A stretch of 64,000 nucleotides of DNA, taken from NCBI RefSeq assembly GCF_021390575.1, contig NZ_JAJEJQ010000005.1, positions 186,001 to 250,000 on the forward strand, given 5' to 3'. How positions within the stretch are numbered: position 1 is the stretch's first letter; every line of letters starts with the position of its first letter. Under the pieces are notes generated by a model. The model worked only from the letters and a program-made list of their open reading frames with translations, had not been told where the DNA came from and searched no databases. Shown piece by piece: positions 15,671 through 24,651 of this stretch. The translations under genes were made by a program, and so were the position numbers. This stretch comes from Paraburkholderia adhaesiva. Its GTDB lineage: Bacteria > Pseudomonadota > Gammaproteobacteria > Burkholderiales > Burkholderiaceae.

Positions 15671-16501
15671 ATGCCCGCCCTTCCCTCAGGTACATCCTCT
15701 ACGCAGGCCCAGCAGATCCAGCGCGCGCTGAACGAGAAAACCGGTGCGAGTCTGAAGATCGATGGTCAGTTCGGGCCACTCTCCATTTCCGCGCTCCAGA
15801 AATACCAGTCCCAGATCGGCGTGCCGGTTTCAGGCATCTACGACTCGGCAACCCAGGCGATCCTCGGGCCATTCATGGCATTGAAGTATCTTGGGCCCAC
15901 CTCTTTCCAGCAGGCTGCCCAGAAGCTCGGTGTAGATGTCGCTACCGTTCAGGCGGTGTGTCAGGTGGAAGCCAAAGGCGCTGGCTTTCTCGACAACGGT
16001 CAGTGCATCATCCTCTTCGAGCGCGCGCAGCTTTACAAGCAGCTCGTCCCGCTGCTTCCCGCCGCGAAACTCAGCCAGCTTGTGAGCCAGTATCCGACGC
16101 TCATCAATACCAGCGCCGGTGCCTATCTCGGTGGGGCGGCCGAGTGGACGCGTCTTTCACAGGCCCAGCAGATCATCAAGGGCTGCGGCGTCGATCCCAA
16201 CGTTGCCTGCAGGGCGTGCTCGTGGGGTCTCTTCCAGATCATGGGCTATTACTTCACGGAGCTCGGCTACACGAGTGTGAGCGATTACGTCAACGCCATG
16301 CAGATGAGCGAGTCTCACCAGCTCGACGCGTTCGTACGGTTCGTCACCAACATGAACGGTGGCGCGATGCTGCGCTACCTGAAAGCCAAAGACTGGCTGC
16401 ACTTCGCCTTGCAGTACAACGGACAGGCTGCGGTTACCATGAACAACTATCCACAGAAGCTGAAGGACGCCTACACGGCCCTGACCAGGACAGGGCCCTG
16501 A
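15671..16501 (+). CDS. endolysin: peptidoglycan-binding domain plus N-acetylmuramidase (DUF3380)
   Basis: A 276-residue modular lysin that cuts the glycan strand of peptidoglycan at the end of infection. Residues 10-65 are a PG_binding_1 domain (QQIQRALNEKTG, IDGQFGPLSISALQKYQ). Residues 75-270 are a DUF3380 N-acetylmuramidase domain, with the expected catalytic Glu100 in AVCQVEAKGAGF and the conserved IILFERAQLY segment. There is no signal peptide, so it needs a holin or other release route. No holin is adjacent. A GGAG site precedes the start and a rho-independent terminator follows at 16575. Confidence 0.9.
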   Translation: MPALPSGTSSTQAQQIQRALNEKTGASLKIDGQFGPLSISALQKYQSQIGVPVSGIYDSATQAILGPFMALKYLGPTSFQQAAQKLGVDVATVQAVCQVEAKGAGFLDNGQCIILFERAQLYKQLVPLLPAAKLSQLVSQYPTLINTSAGAYLGGAAEWTRLSQAQQIIKGCGVDPNVACRACSWGLFQIMGYYFTELGYTSVSDYVNAMQMSESHQLDAFVRFVTNMNGGAMLRYLKAKDWLHFALQYNGQAAVTMNNYPQKLKDAYTALTRTGP

Positions 16502-16574
16502 ATAGCCGCTGATGCTGAAGATGCTGTTCCCCTATTCGATTATCCGAAATGATTTAAGGCGATATCAGGGAGAC

Positions 16575-16610
16575 GCGCCAGCTGCATCTGCCGTTGGCGC
16601 CTCTTTTTGT
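16575..16610 (+). terminator. rho-independent terminator after the endolysin gene
   Basis: GCGCCA (16575-16580) pairs with TGGCGC (16595-16600), followed by CTCTTTTTG. It lies between the convergent endolysin and DNA polymerase genes and ends endolysin transcription. Confidence 0.65.
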
Positions 16611-16627
16611 TTCGGCTCGTCCATTTC

Positions 16628-18448
16628 CTATTCATCATCCTCACGCTCGAAGTCCTCATCGGGCTCTTCGTCATCGCCGACGTCCTCTCCGCTGTACCAG
16701 ACATCCGGGGCATCGCACTTCGTGACCAGCGAGTAAGCCGGGATGTCGAACTTCAATCCCTTTGCGCGAGCGAACGCGTCGAGCCATTGATCAAGCGATG
16801 GCAACCCATACAGTCCACACGCTACCTCGACGGCGTTGGTGGCGCCTCCGGAGAGGTTGATGCCCTGCATGCGGCGGGTGTGCTCGCTTACCCCCGTGAT
16901 CGTGTTGAGTTCGCGTGAGGTGGTTTCCTTGCTAATGTTGAACGTCTCTTCGCCAGTGGGATAGGAACTGAGCGCATCAAGGTCGGCAGCATGAGCACGA
17001 ATCGAGGTACGAAGCTTCGGCGCTTCTTCGATCAGACACAGGCCATTGTCGGCCACGAGATGAGCCGGCAGGGTCACGATCCAACCCGAAGGGCTGACGA
17101 CGTAGGCGTCGAGTTCCGTGTGCATTGAATCCGACGTGGTGCCGATGACTCGTCCCTTCTCCTCCAGGCAGAAGTAATGCAGCCGGTCAACGAGGCGTCG
17201 TGGCTGCGAGTTAAAGTTGCAGAAGTCAGACCATCCAGCAAAGCCCGGGAGTGTTAGCTGCAGGTCCCGGGTCTCCTCGTCGAGCAGTTCCATCGAGATG
17301 CAGTCGAACACGTTATAGATCACGTATTCGAGTGGGTAATGCTGCTGCATGAACCGATGCCATGAAATGCCGGCGAGATGTCGCGCCGCTTCAAACCGTA
17401 GCTTTCTGATCCGGTCACCGAACGTCTTTCTGAGTATCGCGTCGAGCGCATACGAGGGGTCCTTGCCCTTTTGCGAACGCAGATGCCAGTAGACGCACAT
17501 GGCGTCGATGAAGTAGAAGCTGGCAGGACAGAAGACCGTATGCCACTGCGCATGGGGCGGGATCGGGCTGACTTTCCCAGAAGCGGTTACCTTCCGGTTG
17601 CTGCCGACCTTGTATCTGAAGTGTCGCCAGGCTTCAGGCACAGCCGGATCGCTGAACACGTCCTTGGGATCGAGGCCGGCGTGCTCCAGACATTCGAGCA
17701 TCTTCGGCATGTCGAAGTTGATGTTCCAGATCGCGATGAAATCCGGCTTCCATTCATGCGCTTTCCGGAAGCACGCGAGGACGATCTCCGCGGCGCTGTC
17801 GACCAGTACGATCTCCCAACGCACATGACGCCCGGTGCAGACGTCGCCAATGTAGTGATCCAGCTTGCCGCGAAGTTCGTGTTCGACGTTCCCTTGCTCG
17901 TTCTGGGCGGTAACGAAGGACTTTCTGATGGCCGTGATGGCGCAGTCGCGATACGAGAGCGTGGCCATGATGATCTCGCCCGTACCATGAATGGCATCCG
18001 TCTCAACATCGAACGCCGCCACGCCGTAAGGGGTGTTGACGGCGGGAAACCGTTCCATGTACGTCTTGCGGATGACGGAGGTCGACAGCAGGTCGGCGCC
18101 GTAGAGGTACGGGGAGCGTTTGAGGATGTGCGGATCGCGCACCCCGGGCGTGCCCAGCGCCTTCGCGATCGCCAGGTTCTGGTTCGCGCGTGTGCTCTCG
18201 AAGCGGGTGAGTCGCTCGAGCAGCTCCCACTCTTTTTTTTCCTTATGGTTTCGGAATGCGGACTTCGTAACCCAGAATGGAAAAGAGAAGTTCCTGATGA
18301 GCCGGACATGCGGCTTCGTGGAGCCATCCGGGTAGTGTGCAATTTCCTTGACGAGGTGGTAGTCATCGCGTTCGCCCCTGGGTGGCGGGCAATACACCGC
18401 AAACCGGCATTCCCAGGCAACCGGTTTGCTGCTGGCCGTCCCTGACAT
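16628..18448 (-). CDS. B-family DNA polymerase, exonuclease part and start of palm only
   Basis: A 606-residue protein with clear B-family motifs. Exo I is Asp147-Glu149 (AAFDVETD), Exo II is Asn242 to Asp246 (NINFDMPK), Exo III is Tyr378-x3-Asp382 (YNVFD). Polymerase motif A appears as Asp489...SSYP (494-497), followed by NISKET, closely matching T4 gp43 (SLYP...NISPET). Only about 110 residues follow motif A, ending in a very acidic tail (residues 590-606). I find no motif B or YxDTDS motif C. T4-type enzymes are about 900 residues, so the C-terminal half is either another polypeptide outside this window or missing. It converges on the endolysin gene. Confidence 0.75.
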   Translation of the reverse strand: MSGTASSKPVAWECRFAVYCPPPRGERDDYHLVKEIAHYPDGSTKPHVRLIRNFSFPFWVTKSAFRNHKEKKEWELLERLTRFESTRANQNLAIAKALGTPGVRDPHILKRSPYLYGADLLSTSVIRKTYMERFPAVNTPYGVAAFDVETDAIHGTGEIIMATLSYRDCAITAIRKSFVTAQNEQGNVEHELRGKLDHYIGDVCTGRHVRWEIVLVDSAAEIVLACFRKAHEWKPDFIAIWNINFDMPKMLECLEHAGLDPKDVFSDPAVPEAWRHFRYKVGSNRKVTASGKVSPIPPHAQWHTVFCPASFYFIDAMCVYWHLRSQKGKDPSYALDAILRKTFGDRIRKLRFEAARHLAGISWHRFMQQHYPLEYVIYNVFDCISMELLDEETRDLQLTLPGFAGWSDFCNFNSQPRRLVDRLHYFCLEEKGRVIGTTSDSMHTELDAYVVSPSGWIVTLPAHLVADNGLCLIEEAPKLRTSIRAHAADLDALSSYPTGEETFNISKETTSRELNTITGVSEHTRRMQGINLSGGATNAVEVACGLYGLPSLDQWLDAFARAKGLKFDIPAYSLVTKCDAPDVWYSGEDVGDDEEPDEDFEREDDE

Positions 18449-18636
18449 GGGTACCCCCGTGTCACATCGATCGCTGGATCAGCGGAGCAGCGCGTCAGCT
18501 TAGATAGCGGCCAGGGCATCACTATGAGATGTCAGGTGGCTTCCTGGCTGCGAGCACACGATGGGAGCGACTGGTTAAATTCGGCAAGCGACTCCTGAGC
18601 GGAGCGAAAGAACCGCCTGAGCACTGGATCGCGTCT

Positions 18637-19524
18637 TCACGGGGTGTTCCAGTAGGTCTGCTGGTTTTGATACAGGACGGCTTCGTAACCGGGCGGCAGC
18701 ATAATCACTTCGGCAAGTGAGGAGGTCATGATCGTGCCGAATGTTCCACTTGGTGAGAGCGCCGGAACGCCTAGTGAGAGGCCATTGATTGAGGCGTAGC
18801 TGGGTGCCCTGTTATTTGTCGCCTCAACCCCATTCAACCAGAGAGTCAATGGCTGCCCCACGAGAAACGCGTTCACACTGTTGAAATTCGTTGATGACGC
18901 AGGGGCGGCGCTGCTTACAGTTATTGAAGAGTTATAGGCCTCCCCGAAAATTATCCGCGAGGACGCGGTGTAGGCGGTTTCCACACCGACCATGATGGTG
19001 CCGGCTGTCGACGGTGTCGCTGGTGCGCTTAGAAACGGTTCGACAACTCCGGATGGTTGTGAGATTGAACAGTTGAATACCGCGTTGATCGTGAACGGAT
19101 GCAGCGCCGGAGCGATCGCAGGGAATGACGAAGTCAGCGTTTGACCTGCAGTATTTGAATTCGCGATGACAGCCGGCTGCATGTTGACCGTGACAAGCGC
19201 CCCACTCTGCACGACATAAGGCTGTGCCCCGGCTGCCGCCGATGCGTGATAGCCATTACCCGACTGGTCGTACCACAAGCTGACAGCCGCATCGCCAGAG
19301 CCTGCAAAGTTCAGCAGGGTTGCCGTGTCCAGATCACCTTTCTGGGTGAACGGGATGTCCTTCGCGGCGGCGTCTGAAGAGCGCACAACCTGAATGGCCG
19401 CCCCCAGATAACGTCCGGTGAGCCGGCGAAGGCTGTATGCGACAAATGGCCAGGCTCCCAGACCGTCCAGCATGCCCTTGTACGACTCAGAGCACCATAG
19501 CAGCCGATGTGAAAGATAACTCAC
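18637..19524 (-). CDS. tail-fibre/receptor-binding protein with AbfB-type domain
   Basis: A 295-residue protein built on the catalytic-domain fold of alpha-L-arabinofuranosidase B: VAYSLRRLTGRYLG, SSDAAAKDI, LLNFAGSGDAAVSLWYDQSG and a C-terminal EVIMLPPG block. The GTG start at 19524 is set by a GGAGG site 4 bases upstream and by alignment of its first 35 residues with the two other fibre proteins (at 51253 and 52205). It is isolated and inverted between the polymerase and protease genes, far from the main fibre block. It probably binds a surface sugar of the host; true enzyme activity is uncertain. Confidence 0.75.
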   Translation of the reverse strand: MSYLSHRLLWCSESYKGMLDGLGAWPFVAYSLRRLTGRYLGAAIQVVRSSDAAAKDIPFTQKGDLDTATLLNFAGSGDAAVSLWYDQSGNGYHASAAAGAQPYVVQSGALVTVNMQPAVIANSNTAGQTLTSSFPAIAPALHPFTINAVFNCSISQPSGVVEPFLSAPATPSTAGTIMVGVETAYTASSRIIFGEAYNSSITVSSAAPASSTNFNSVNAFLVGQPLTLWLNGVEATNNRAPSYASINGLSLGVPALSPSGTFGTIMTSSLAEVIMLPPGYEAVLYQNQQTYWNTP

Positions 19525-19651
19525 TGAGCCTCCGCTGCGAGAAGTCCAAAGTGCGTGTACGCGCCGTCCTGTCAGACCTTCGTGAGCCACAAAACGACGA
19601 TCGTGCTCACCTTACTTTCCTGCCCTTTTCCACGTACAAAGGATGTGTGCC

Positions 19652-20935
19652 ATGTGGCTTAAAAAGCAGCTCTCGCACGTCGCCTGTGAGGACGTCGAGT
19701 TTCAGAGCGATACATTCTTTCGGGAACTGAGTGCATTGTTTCGGGAGCTTGAAAGTGTCGACCAGAACGCGATTGCGGACCATGACGCCGCGATGCAGAT
19801 GCCCGCGGTGATCGCGCACTACACGGGCATGAATGTGAAGGTTGCCTGGGGAAATGATGGCCCAGCGATTATTCCCCCGGCCATCACGAAGAACCACGTA
19901 CTGCTAAACAGATGGGGTGACTTCTACCGCCAACACGTGTTGACCAATATGGACGCGGATAAACTGATTGCGCAAAGCGAGACCCGGCCCATAGGCCGCG
20001 TAGACCGCAGGAATGCGCGCGTCTCAGGCGTATTCAGCGAGCTGCAATCGGTGCTGGTGGTGCCACCGCAAATCTTCCAGAAAAAGCTGCTCGCCGAAGA
20101 GATCGCAGCGATTGTCCTTCACGAAATCGGACACGGCTTTGCGTATTTCGAACTCATCAGCCACACGTTGACGACCAACCAGATTCTGGCGGGCCTGTCG
20201 AAGAAGCTGGATCAGTCGGCCAGCATCAAGGACCGCGAAGCCGTGCTTGCCAAAGTGAAATCGGTTGCCCAGCTTCAGGATCTGGATGTGGAGATGCTGG
20301 CGAAATCAGCCGACAGGAAGGTCATCGAAATCGTGGTCGTGTCGAACATCGCCCGTGAACTCCAGTCAGAGCTTGGCATGCCGCTGTTTGACATGAACAG
20401 CTTTGAAGCGATTGCGGACCAGTTCGCCGTGCGCCTTGGCGCAGGCAGGGCACTGGTGACCGGGCTCGACAAGCTCAACAGGGCTGCGGGCCATATTGCC
20501 TACCGCAATCGCCTCTCGTGGTTGCAGGCAGAGTTGATGAAAATCATTCTGCTGCTCGCACTGCCGCTGACGCTCGGCGGGACCTGGTCAATGCTGATGG
20601 CCAGTTGCACTGCTGATTCGACGGGCGCTGAGAACGAGGTCTACGGTTCGGTCAGGACACGTTTCGGTCGGATCCGCGAGCAGCTTGTCGAGGGGATGAA
20701 GAATCAGGCGCTCAGCAAGGAACTCCAGACCAGCTATGCGGAGGACATTGAGGCGATCGACGAGATTCTTGCAACAGTGAGCGATCGCCGGCAGCTCTTT
20801 AGCTACATGGCCGACTTCCTTTCTCCGTCACGGCGACAGCGGATCTCACAGGACAAGCTACAGCGCGAGCTCGAAAGCATTGCGAACAACGATCTCTTTG
20901 TGAAGGCCGCGGCACTGCGGCAAACCGGTCTCTGA
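19652..20935 (+). CDS. M48-like zinc metalloprotease with membrane segment
   Basis: A 427-residue protein with the gluzincin signature His157-Glu158-x-x-His161 (VLHEIGHGF) and a matching third-ligand motif Glu252-x3-Asp256 (FEAIADQFAV), as in M48 peptidases. One hydrophobic segment (about 296-318) could anchor it in the inner membrane. ATG 19652 is chosen for its AAAGGA site 8 bases upstream; an in-frame ATG lies at 19643. It begins a plus-strand run with two structural genes (spacing 13 bases, then an 8-base overlap). It is not the serine-type prohead protease of phiKZ-like phages. Substrate unknown; virion maturation or lysis are possible. Confidence 0.75.
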   Translation: MWLKKQLSHVACEDVEFQSDTFFRELSALFRELESVDQNAIADHDAAMQMPAVIAHYTGMNVKVAWGNDGPAIIPPAITKNHVLLNRWGDFYRQHVLTNMDADKLIAQSETRPIGRVDRRNARVSGVFSELQSVLVVPPQIFQKKLLAEEIAAIVLHEIGHGFAYFELISHTLTTNQILAGLSKKLDQSASIKDREAVLAKVKSVAQLQDLDVEMLAKSADRKVIEIVVVSNIARELQSELGMPLFDMNSFEAIADQFAVRLGAGRALVTGLDKLNRAAGHIAYRNRLSWLQAELMKIILLLALPLTLGGTWSMLMASCTADSTGAENEVYGSVRTRFGRIREQLVEGMKNQALSKELQTSYAEDIEAIDEILATVSDRRQLFSYMADFLSPSRRQRISQDKLQRELESIANNDLFVKAAALRQTGL

Positions 20936-20948
20936 CTACGGTCCCATC

Positions 20949-21422
20949 ATGAACGCAGAATTCGTCTCATTTCTCACCGCAACGAACACGCAGATCAAGG
21001 AACTGGAGCACCGTAGCCGCATCGTTGCGACGGCGGTTGCGCTCGCGGTCTCACGTGTCGTGTCCCTTCCCTCCGCCGCGGTCGAGGCGCCGGGTACTCA
21101 CTACAACTTTACTGTGCTGTCCGAAGTCCAGCGATATATCGGCGAGTTCAATGAGGAGGTGGTGTTCGATGTGCGACTCGCCCTTGCGGCTGCCCGTGAA
21201 TTCTGGATGCTACGCTACCACGCGGCGCACGTGGAGGCGTTCGCCATGGTTGTGCCCGCCGCCGGCTTCTACGACAACCTGATCGGTGTGCCCACCTACG
21301 TCGACAAGGATAGCTGCTGCTTCAACAACCAGCATCTGGTGGCGATCTTTGCGCTCGCCGGTCAGGCGCTCGCACTGATCCAGCAGATGCAGCAAGCGCA
21401 GCTGGGGGCGGATCATGTTTAA
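20949..21422 (+). CDS. hypothetical phage protein, 157 aa
   Basis: Mostly helical protein (MNAEFVSFLTATNTQIKEL) without recognised domain or signal. It sits 13 bases after the metalloprotease gene and overlaps the following inner-head-type gene by 8 bases, so the three form one operon. The tight coupling to the head-type protein suggests a chaperone or virion partner, but this is inference. Confidence 0.65.
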   Translation: MNAEFVSFLTATNTQIKELEHRSRIVATAVALAVSRVVSLPSAAVEAPGTHYNFTVLSEVQRYIGEFNEEVVFDVRLALAAAREFWMLRYHAAHVEAFAMVVPAAGFYDNLIGVPTYVDKDSCCFNNQHLVAIFALAGQALALIQQMQQAQLGADHV

Positions 21423-22782
21423 TCAGAGCCTGAATGCCGGTATCGACGACGACTACGACACGGACCTCGACGTCGTACCCCAGATCGTGGAGACGATCGG
21501 CACGGGTGCGCCTCCTGAACTGGAGGAAGAAGCCCAGGCGATCTCCTCAATGGAAGCGCGCATTGAAGACCTGCTCGTGCTGCGCGCCGAGATCGTCAGT
21601 CAGCAAGGCATGAGCCAGGCGCTCGCGATCGAGGGTCTGCGCATCATGCCGGAGTTCGGAGACCGCGCGCCCGTAAGCTTCTATTCGCTGCGCCCCGGGC
21701 GCACGCGCCTTGCGATTGCGAACGAATCCATCATCGGCGGAATCTGGGCTTCCATCAAATCCGCGCTCGCCGCGCTCAGAAGAATGATCGGAAAGTTCAT
21801 CGCCTGGGTCACAGGCAAGTCAGCCGACGGCGACAAGGGGGAAAATCTCGATGAGGCGGCCAGCGAGACAGACAAAAGTATCGCGTTGCTGGTGAAAACG
21901 GCCGAAGAGATGATCGATGTGATGAAGACTTACAGGAAAGGCACGTACCGGAATCGCGAAGGAGGTGGTCCTGCGAGCCTGTCCTTCGAGCAGGTGTTCG
22001 ATTACGTGCACGGCAGTGCGAGGAACTACTTCTACGGCGATCAGGCGGGTGTTGAGAAACTTTATCTTGACCTGCTGGGTGACGGTGAGTATTCGAAAGC
22101 GATGCGCACAGTTGGGGCGCTCTGCGAGGGATTGATCGTCATTCTCAAGCAGCGTGTGAACCTGCTGGAGTCAATTGTCGAGAAGGACCTGAGAAAGCCG
22201 GATCTGTTCGCTCACGCGAACCTGGTAGCCGGCGACCTGGCCGACCTCGAAAAGCCGTTGACGGTCTCGTTCGAGGGGCACGAGCGTACGCTGGACGAAC
22301 TCAATGTGCTTCTGCGTGACCTGAAAGCGGGTAGCGGCGCTAAACATGAGAGCAAAAAGCTGGACGTTGGGGAGCTCTACACGGCATTCTCGCGGATCGA
22401 ACGTCGGATCAACATCAGTGAGTCGATCCGGTCGCTCCGTAAGCTCATGCCGCTGATGACGACGATGGAAGCGCATATCGCCGAGCTTGAAACGACGGCT
22501 GTTCACCTGTTCGCGCACGGGAAGGATGATGGCGAGGGAGCGATGGTCGGGTCAGCGCTGATAAGCGCTATTGGCAAGCTTGGAAAGGACGTGAGTGACC
22601 TGGGTGTGCTGGTGCATGGCGTACTGTCGTATGCCGCAGAGATCCGCTTGACTGCGAAGATGGCGATACGGCTGGCGAGGGACGTAGCGGGATTTATCGT
22701 CGAGAATGTCGTCGACGAAAACAACGAGGTGCCCGCCGAATGGGTGACGCTCATGGCAAAGCTTCAGCGCATTCACACCTGA
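21415..22782 (+). CDS. inner-head-type virion pro-protein, paralogue 1
   Basis: A 455-residue protein whose layout is repeated in three other genes (31941, 33368, 35248): an acidic helical N-terminal part, a short A-x-E site (Ala71-Ile-Glu73, then Gly), an aromatic amphipathic helix (GIWASIKSALAALRRMIGKF) and a long helical C-terminal domain. In phiKZ, paralogous inner-body proteins are made as precursors and cut after S/A/G-x-E by the prohead protease, then packed with the DNA. This copy is separated from the other three by about 9 kb. The assignment is by pattern, not by database match. Confidence 0.65.
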   Translation: MFNQSLNAGIDDDYDTDLDVVPQIVETIGTGAPPELEEEAQAISSMEARIEDLLVLRAEIVSQQGMSQALAIEGLRIMPEFGDRAPVSFYSLRPGRTRLAIANESIIGGIWASIKSALAALRRMIGKFIAWVTGKSADGDKGENLDEAASETDKSIALLVKTAEEMIDVMKTYRKGTYRNREGGGPASLSFEQVFDYVHGSARNYFYGDQAGVEKLYLDLLGDGEYSKAMRTVGALCEGLIVILKQRVNLLESIVEKDLRKPDLFAHANLVAGDLADLEKPLTVSFEGHERTLDELNVLLRDLKAGSGAKHESKKLDVGELYTAFSRIERRINISESIRSLRKLMPLMTTMEAHIAELETTAVHLFAHGKDDGEGAMVGSALISAIGKLGKDVSDLGVLVHGVLSYAAEIRLTAKMAIRLARDVAGFIVENVVDENNEVPAEWVTLMAKLQRIHT

Positions 22783-22785
22783 TAT

Positions 22786-23460
22786 CTAGTGGTTTTGCGT
22801 ATAGGTGAGCAATTCATCGACATATTTCGATCGCCGGCCGTTCACCTGGACGATCTCACCTGTTGTTGCCGCGTCCTGCTCAGCCTGAGACACACACGTG
22901 CTAAACCGATCCTCTTGATCATCAATTTGGGCAAAGGTCAACCCGTAACAGGTATGCTTGCCACGGGTGATGTATTTGTCGGTTATGCGATAAGTGGCAA
23001 CATACGGGGCCCCCGTCATCTGGTTGATCGCGTTGGCGACATCCATCGTTGCCAGGAAGACAAGGATGGCCGCGCAGATTGATCCAGTTAGCCACGATTC
23101 GCGAGGTTCCATCTGACGCTCGTCCCTTGCATAGCGTGACTTGTACCAGCTACCGACAAGGGCCTTCTGGAGCCGCCATGCGACGAAAATGCCCGCAACT
23201 ATTGCAACGGGCGCGGCCAGTCGCCAGTAATCGTGACTGATTCGGGTTGCAAGCCCGGACGGCACACCGCAAGCGAGCGCAATTCCGATCGCAATGACGA
23301 GGCAAATGGGACCGTACGTGCTGCGGCCGTTCGAGATGAACACGGACTCCTTCGATTGCATAAAAGATCGATCCAGTAACTTCTTCAGGGACATCGGTAC
23401 GCAATCATCGTAGCTTTTGGGTGCCATCTGTTCAACGGGCAGGCCCTTGAACGCCGACAA
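22786..23460 (-). CDS. integral membrane protein, 224 aa
   Basis: Three likely membrane helices are seen (about residues 50-72, 78-95 and 127-145), followed by a C-terminal soluble domain with cysteines. Start TTG 23460 gives MSAFKGLPVEQMAPK; an ATG at 23427 is an alternative, and neither has a good ribosome site. It is the last of three minus-strand genes inserted between structural-gene runs, and it ends only 3 bases from the convergent inner-head gene. No family is recognised; a role in envelope alteration or superinfection exclusion is possible. Confidence 0.6.
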   Translation of the reverse strand: MSAFKGLPVEQMAPKSYDDCVPMSLKKLLDRSFMQSKESVFISNGRSTYGPICLVIAIGIALACGVPSGLATRISHDYWRLAAPVAIVAGIFVAWRLQKALVGSWYKSRYARDERQMEPRESWLTGSICAAILVFLATMDVANAINQMTGAPYVATYRITDKYITRGKHTCYGLTFAQIDDQEDRFSTCVSQAEQDAATTGEIVQVNGRRSKYVDELLTYTQNH

Positions 23461-23502
23461 TTCGTACGCCTGTTTGATGTAGTCAGAAACGACTGCGCAT
23501 CA

Positions 23503-23832
23503 TTACCCACCAAACAGGGAGCTGGCTCCAACCGCGATGCCGGTTAGCACGCAAAGGCCAACCAGCGCTGCCAGAACGTCGATCATGATCTTTCGCCGGC
23601 CACGCGCACCCAGTACCACTGCGACTCCAAGCGCGAGCGCTACAGGCAGGAACAGGGCAATTTCGCTGGCACCATAGTAGCGACTATTGTCCAGCAGGAT
23701 TGCCAATGGCAGGGACAGCGCGGCTCCGCCGACGAAGCTGATGAAGGCAATCGCAGCACCTGGCCCACGCAGGGAGATGCCGCTTAAGACTTGCCTGAGT
23801 TCGTCGAGCCGCTGCGGATGGAGTCTGAACAT
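23503..23832 (-). CDS. small membrane protein, 109 aa
   Basis: Three hydrophobic segments (about residues 24-45, 57-76 and 87-105) separated by a basic loop (GARGRRKIM). It lies 42 bases upstream of the 224-residue membrane-protein gene on the same strand. Size and topology resemble some holins, but there is no sequence signature for that and no adjacent endolysin. Function unknown. Confidence 0.6.
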   Translation of the reverse strand: MFRLHPQRLDELRQVLSGISLRGPGAAIAFISFVGGAALSLPLAILLDNSRYYGASEIALFLPVALALGVAVVLGARGRRKIMIDVLAALVGLCVLTGIAVGASSLFGG

Positions 23833-23878
23833 GGTTGTTGCCCTGCGCGGCTCAAAGCTTGCGTGTCCGGGTCATGAA

Positions 23879-23904
23879 GCCGGCGCCTCACGCGAAGCGC
23901 CGGC
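23879..23904 (-). terminator. GC-rich hairpin after the DUF3761 gene
   Basis: GCCGGCGC (23879-23886) and GCGCCGGC (23897-23904) form an 8-bp perfect stem 8 bases beyond the stop of the minus-strand gene at 23913. There is no strong T tract, so termination is plausible but not certain. Confidence 0.4.
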
Positions 23905-23912
23905 GTCAGTTG

Positions 23913-24395
23913 TTACTGGCAGGCCTTCCCTTGAACGCCGTGGAAGCCTTTCGCCTTCGCGTCCGCTTCTGACATGTAGGCGCCCTGCTTCGTCTTGCCG
24001 TAGTACTTGTCACCCTGGCAGTGATAGACCTTGGTACTGGTGTTCACCCAGACCTGGCCGGGGCCGCCCGCGGCCGTTGTTGTCGCGGTCGCTGCGACGA
24101 CCGGCGCACTGGCGGCTTTCACCGGTGTGGTCGCTGCCACGACCGGCGCGCTCGCAGTGGCTACGTGGGCTGCAGCGGGCGCGGACCCTGCCACGGGTGC
24201 CGATGCTGTTCCGTACCACGTCTTGACACCCTTGTGACCCGAGCAGGCACCGCTTTTCGATGCGCCCGAATAGTACGTTCCGTCCTTGCAGAGACCCGTC
24301 GTACCGGCTGGCGCGCCAGCCGGTACCTGCGCGTGAGACATGGCTGACGCGAGCAGGGTTGCTGCTGCAATGGCTGAGGCAAGATACTTGTTCAT
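23913..24395 (-). CDS. secreted DUF3761-type protein
   Basis: A 160-residue exported protein. Residues 1-22 are a Sec signal peptide (basic N-end, AIAAATLLASAMSHA, cleavage expected after SHA). The mature N-terminus has the DUF3761 pattern (GLCKDGTYYSGASKSGACSG, HKGVKTW). A long Ala/Pro/Val/Thr linker follows, then a second Cys-containing block (YHCQGDKYYGKTK ... GKAC). ATG 24395 is chosen because the signal peptide begins there. Such proteins are common in Burkholderia-type chromosomes, so this is probably a host-derived gene carried as cargo. Function in the periplasm is unknown. Confidence 0.75.
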   Translation of the reverse strand: MNKYLASAIAAATLLASAMSHAQVPAGAPAGTTGLCKDGTYYSGASKSGACSGHKGVKTWYGTASAPVAGSAPAAAHVATASAPVVAATTPVKAASAPVVAATATTTAAGGPGQVWVNTSTKVYHCQGDKYYGKTKQGAYMSEADAKAKGFHGVQGKACQ

Positions 24396-24651
24396 CTGCT
24401 TGTTTCCTGTGGTGACAGTTGTCCGGAAGACGCTCCCTCGACGTGGTGAGGATCTGGCCAGCCGGCGACATGGGACTCGTCTTGCCGATGCATGCACCTG
24501 AACACGCGAGCTCCTGTGGCTAGAACGCGGCGCGTCTTGCGGCGTTGACCCGCCGGGCCGGGATCAGGAGAGATTTGTCAATGATTGACATTGATGGGGT
24601 GCTGGAAGGTTCTGCCCAGGACAGGTGCCGACCCGTTCTACCGCGGATGTG

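Noticed and set aside
17471..18445. A 324-codon plus-strand frame opposite the DNA polymerase gene
   Set aside because: It is fully antisense to a gene with clear exonuclease motifs, and its product is Arg/Val-rich with no motif. High GC content makes long antisense frames common.
23503..23832. Holin
   Set aside because: Three hydrophobic segments fit, but there is no signature, it is far from the endolysin, and it is co-oriented with other unknown membrane genes.
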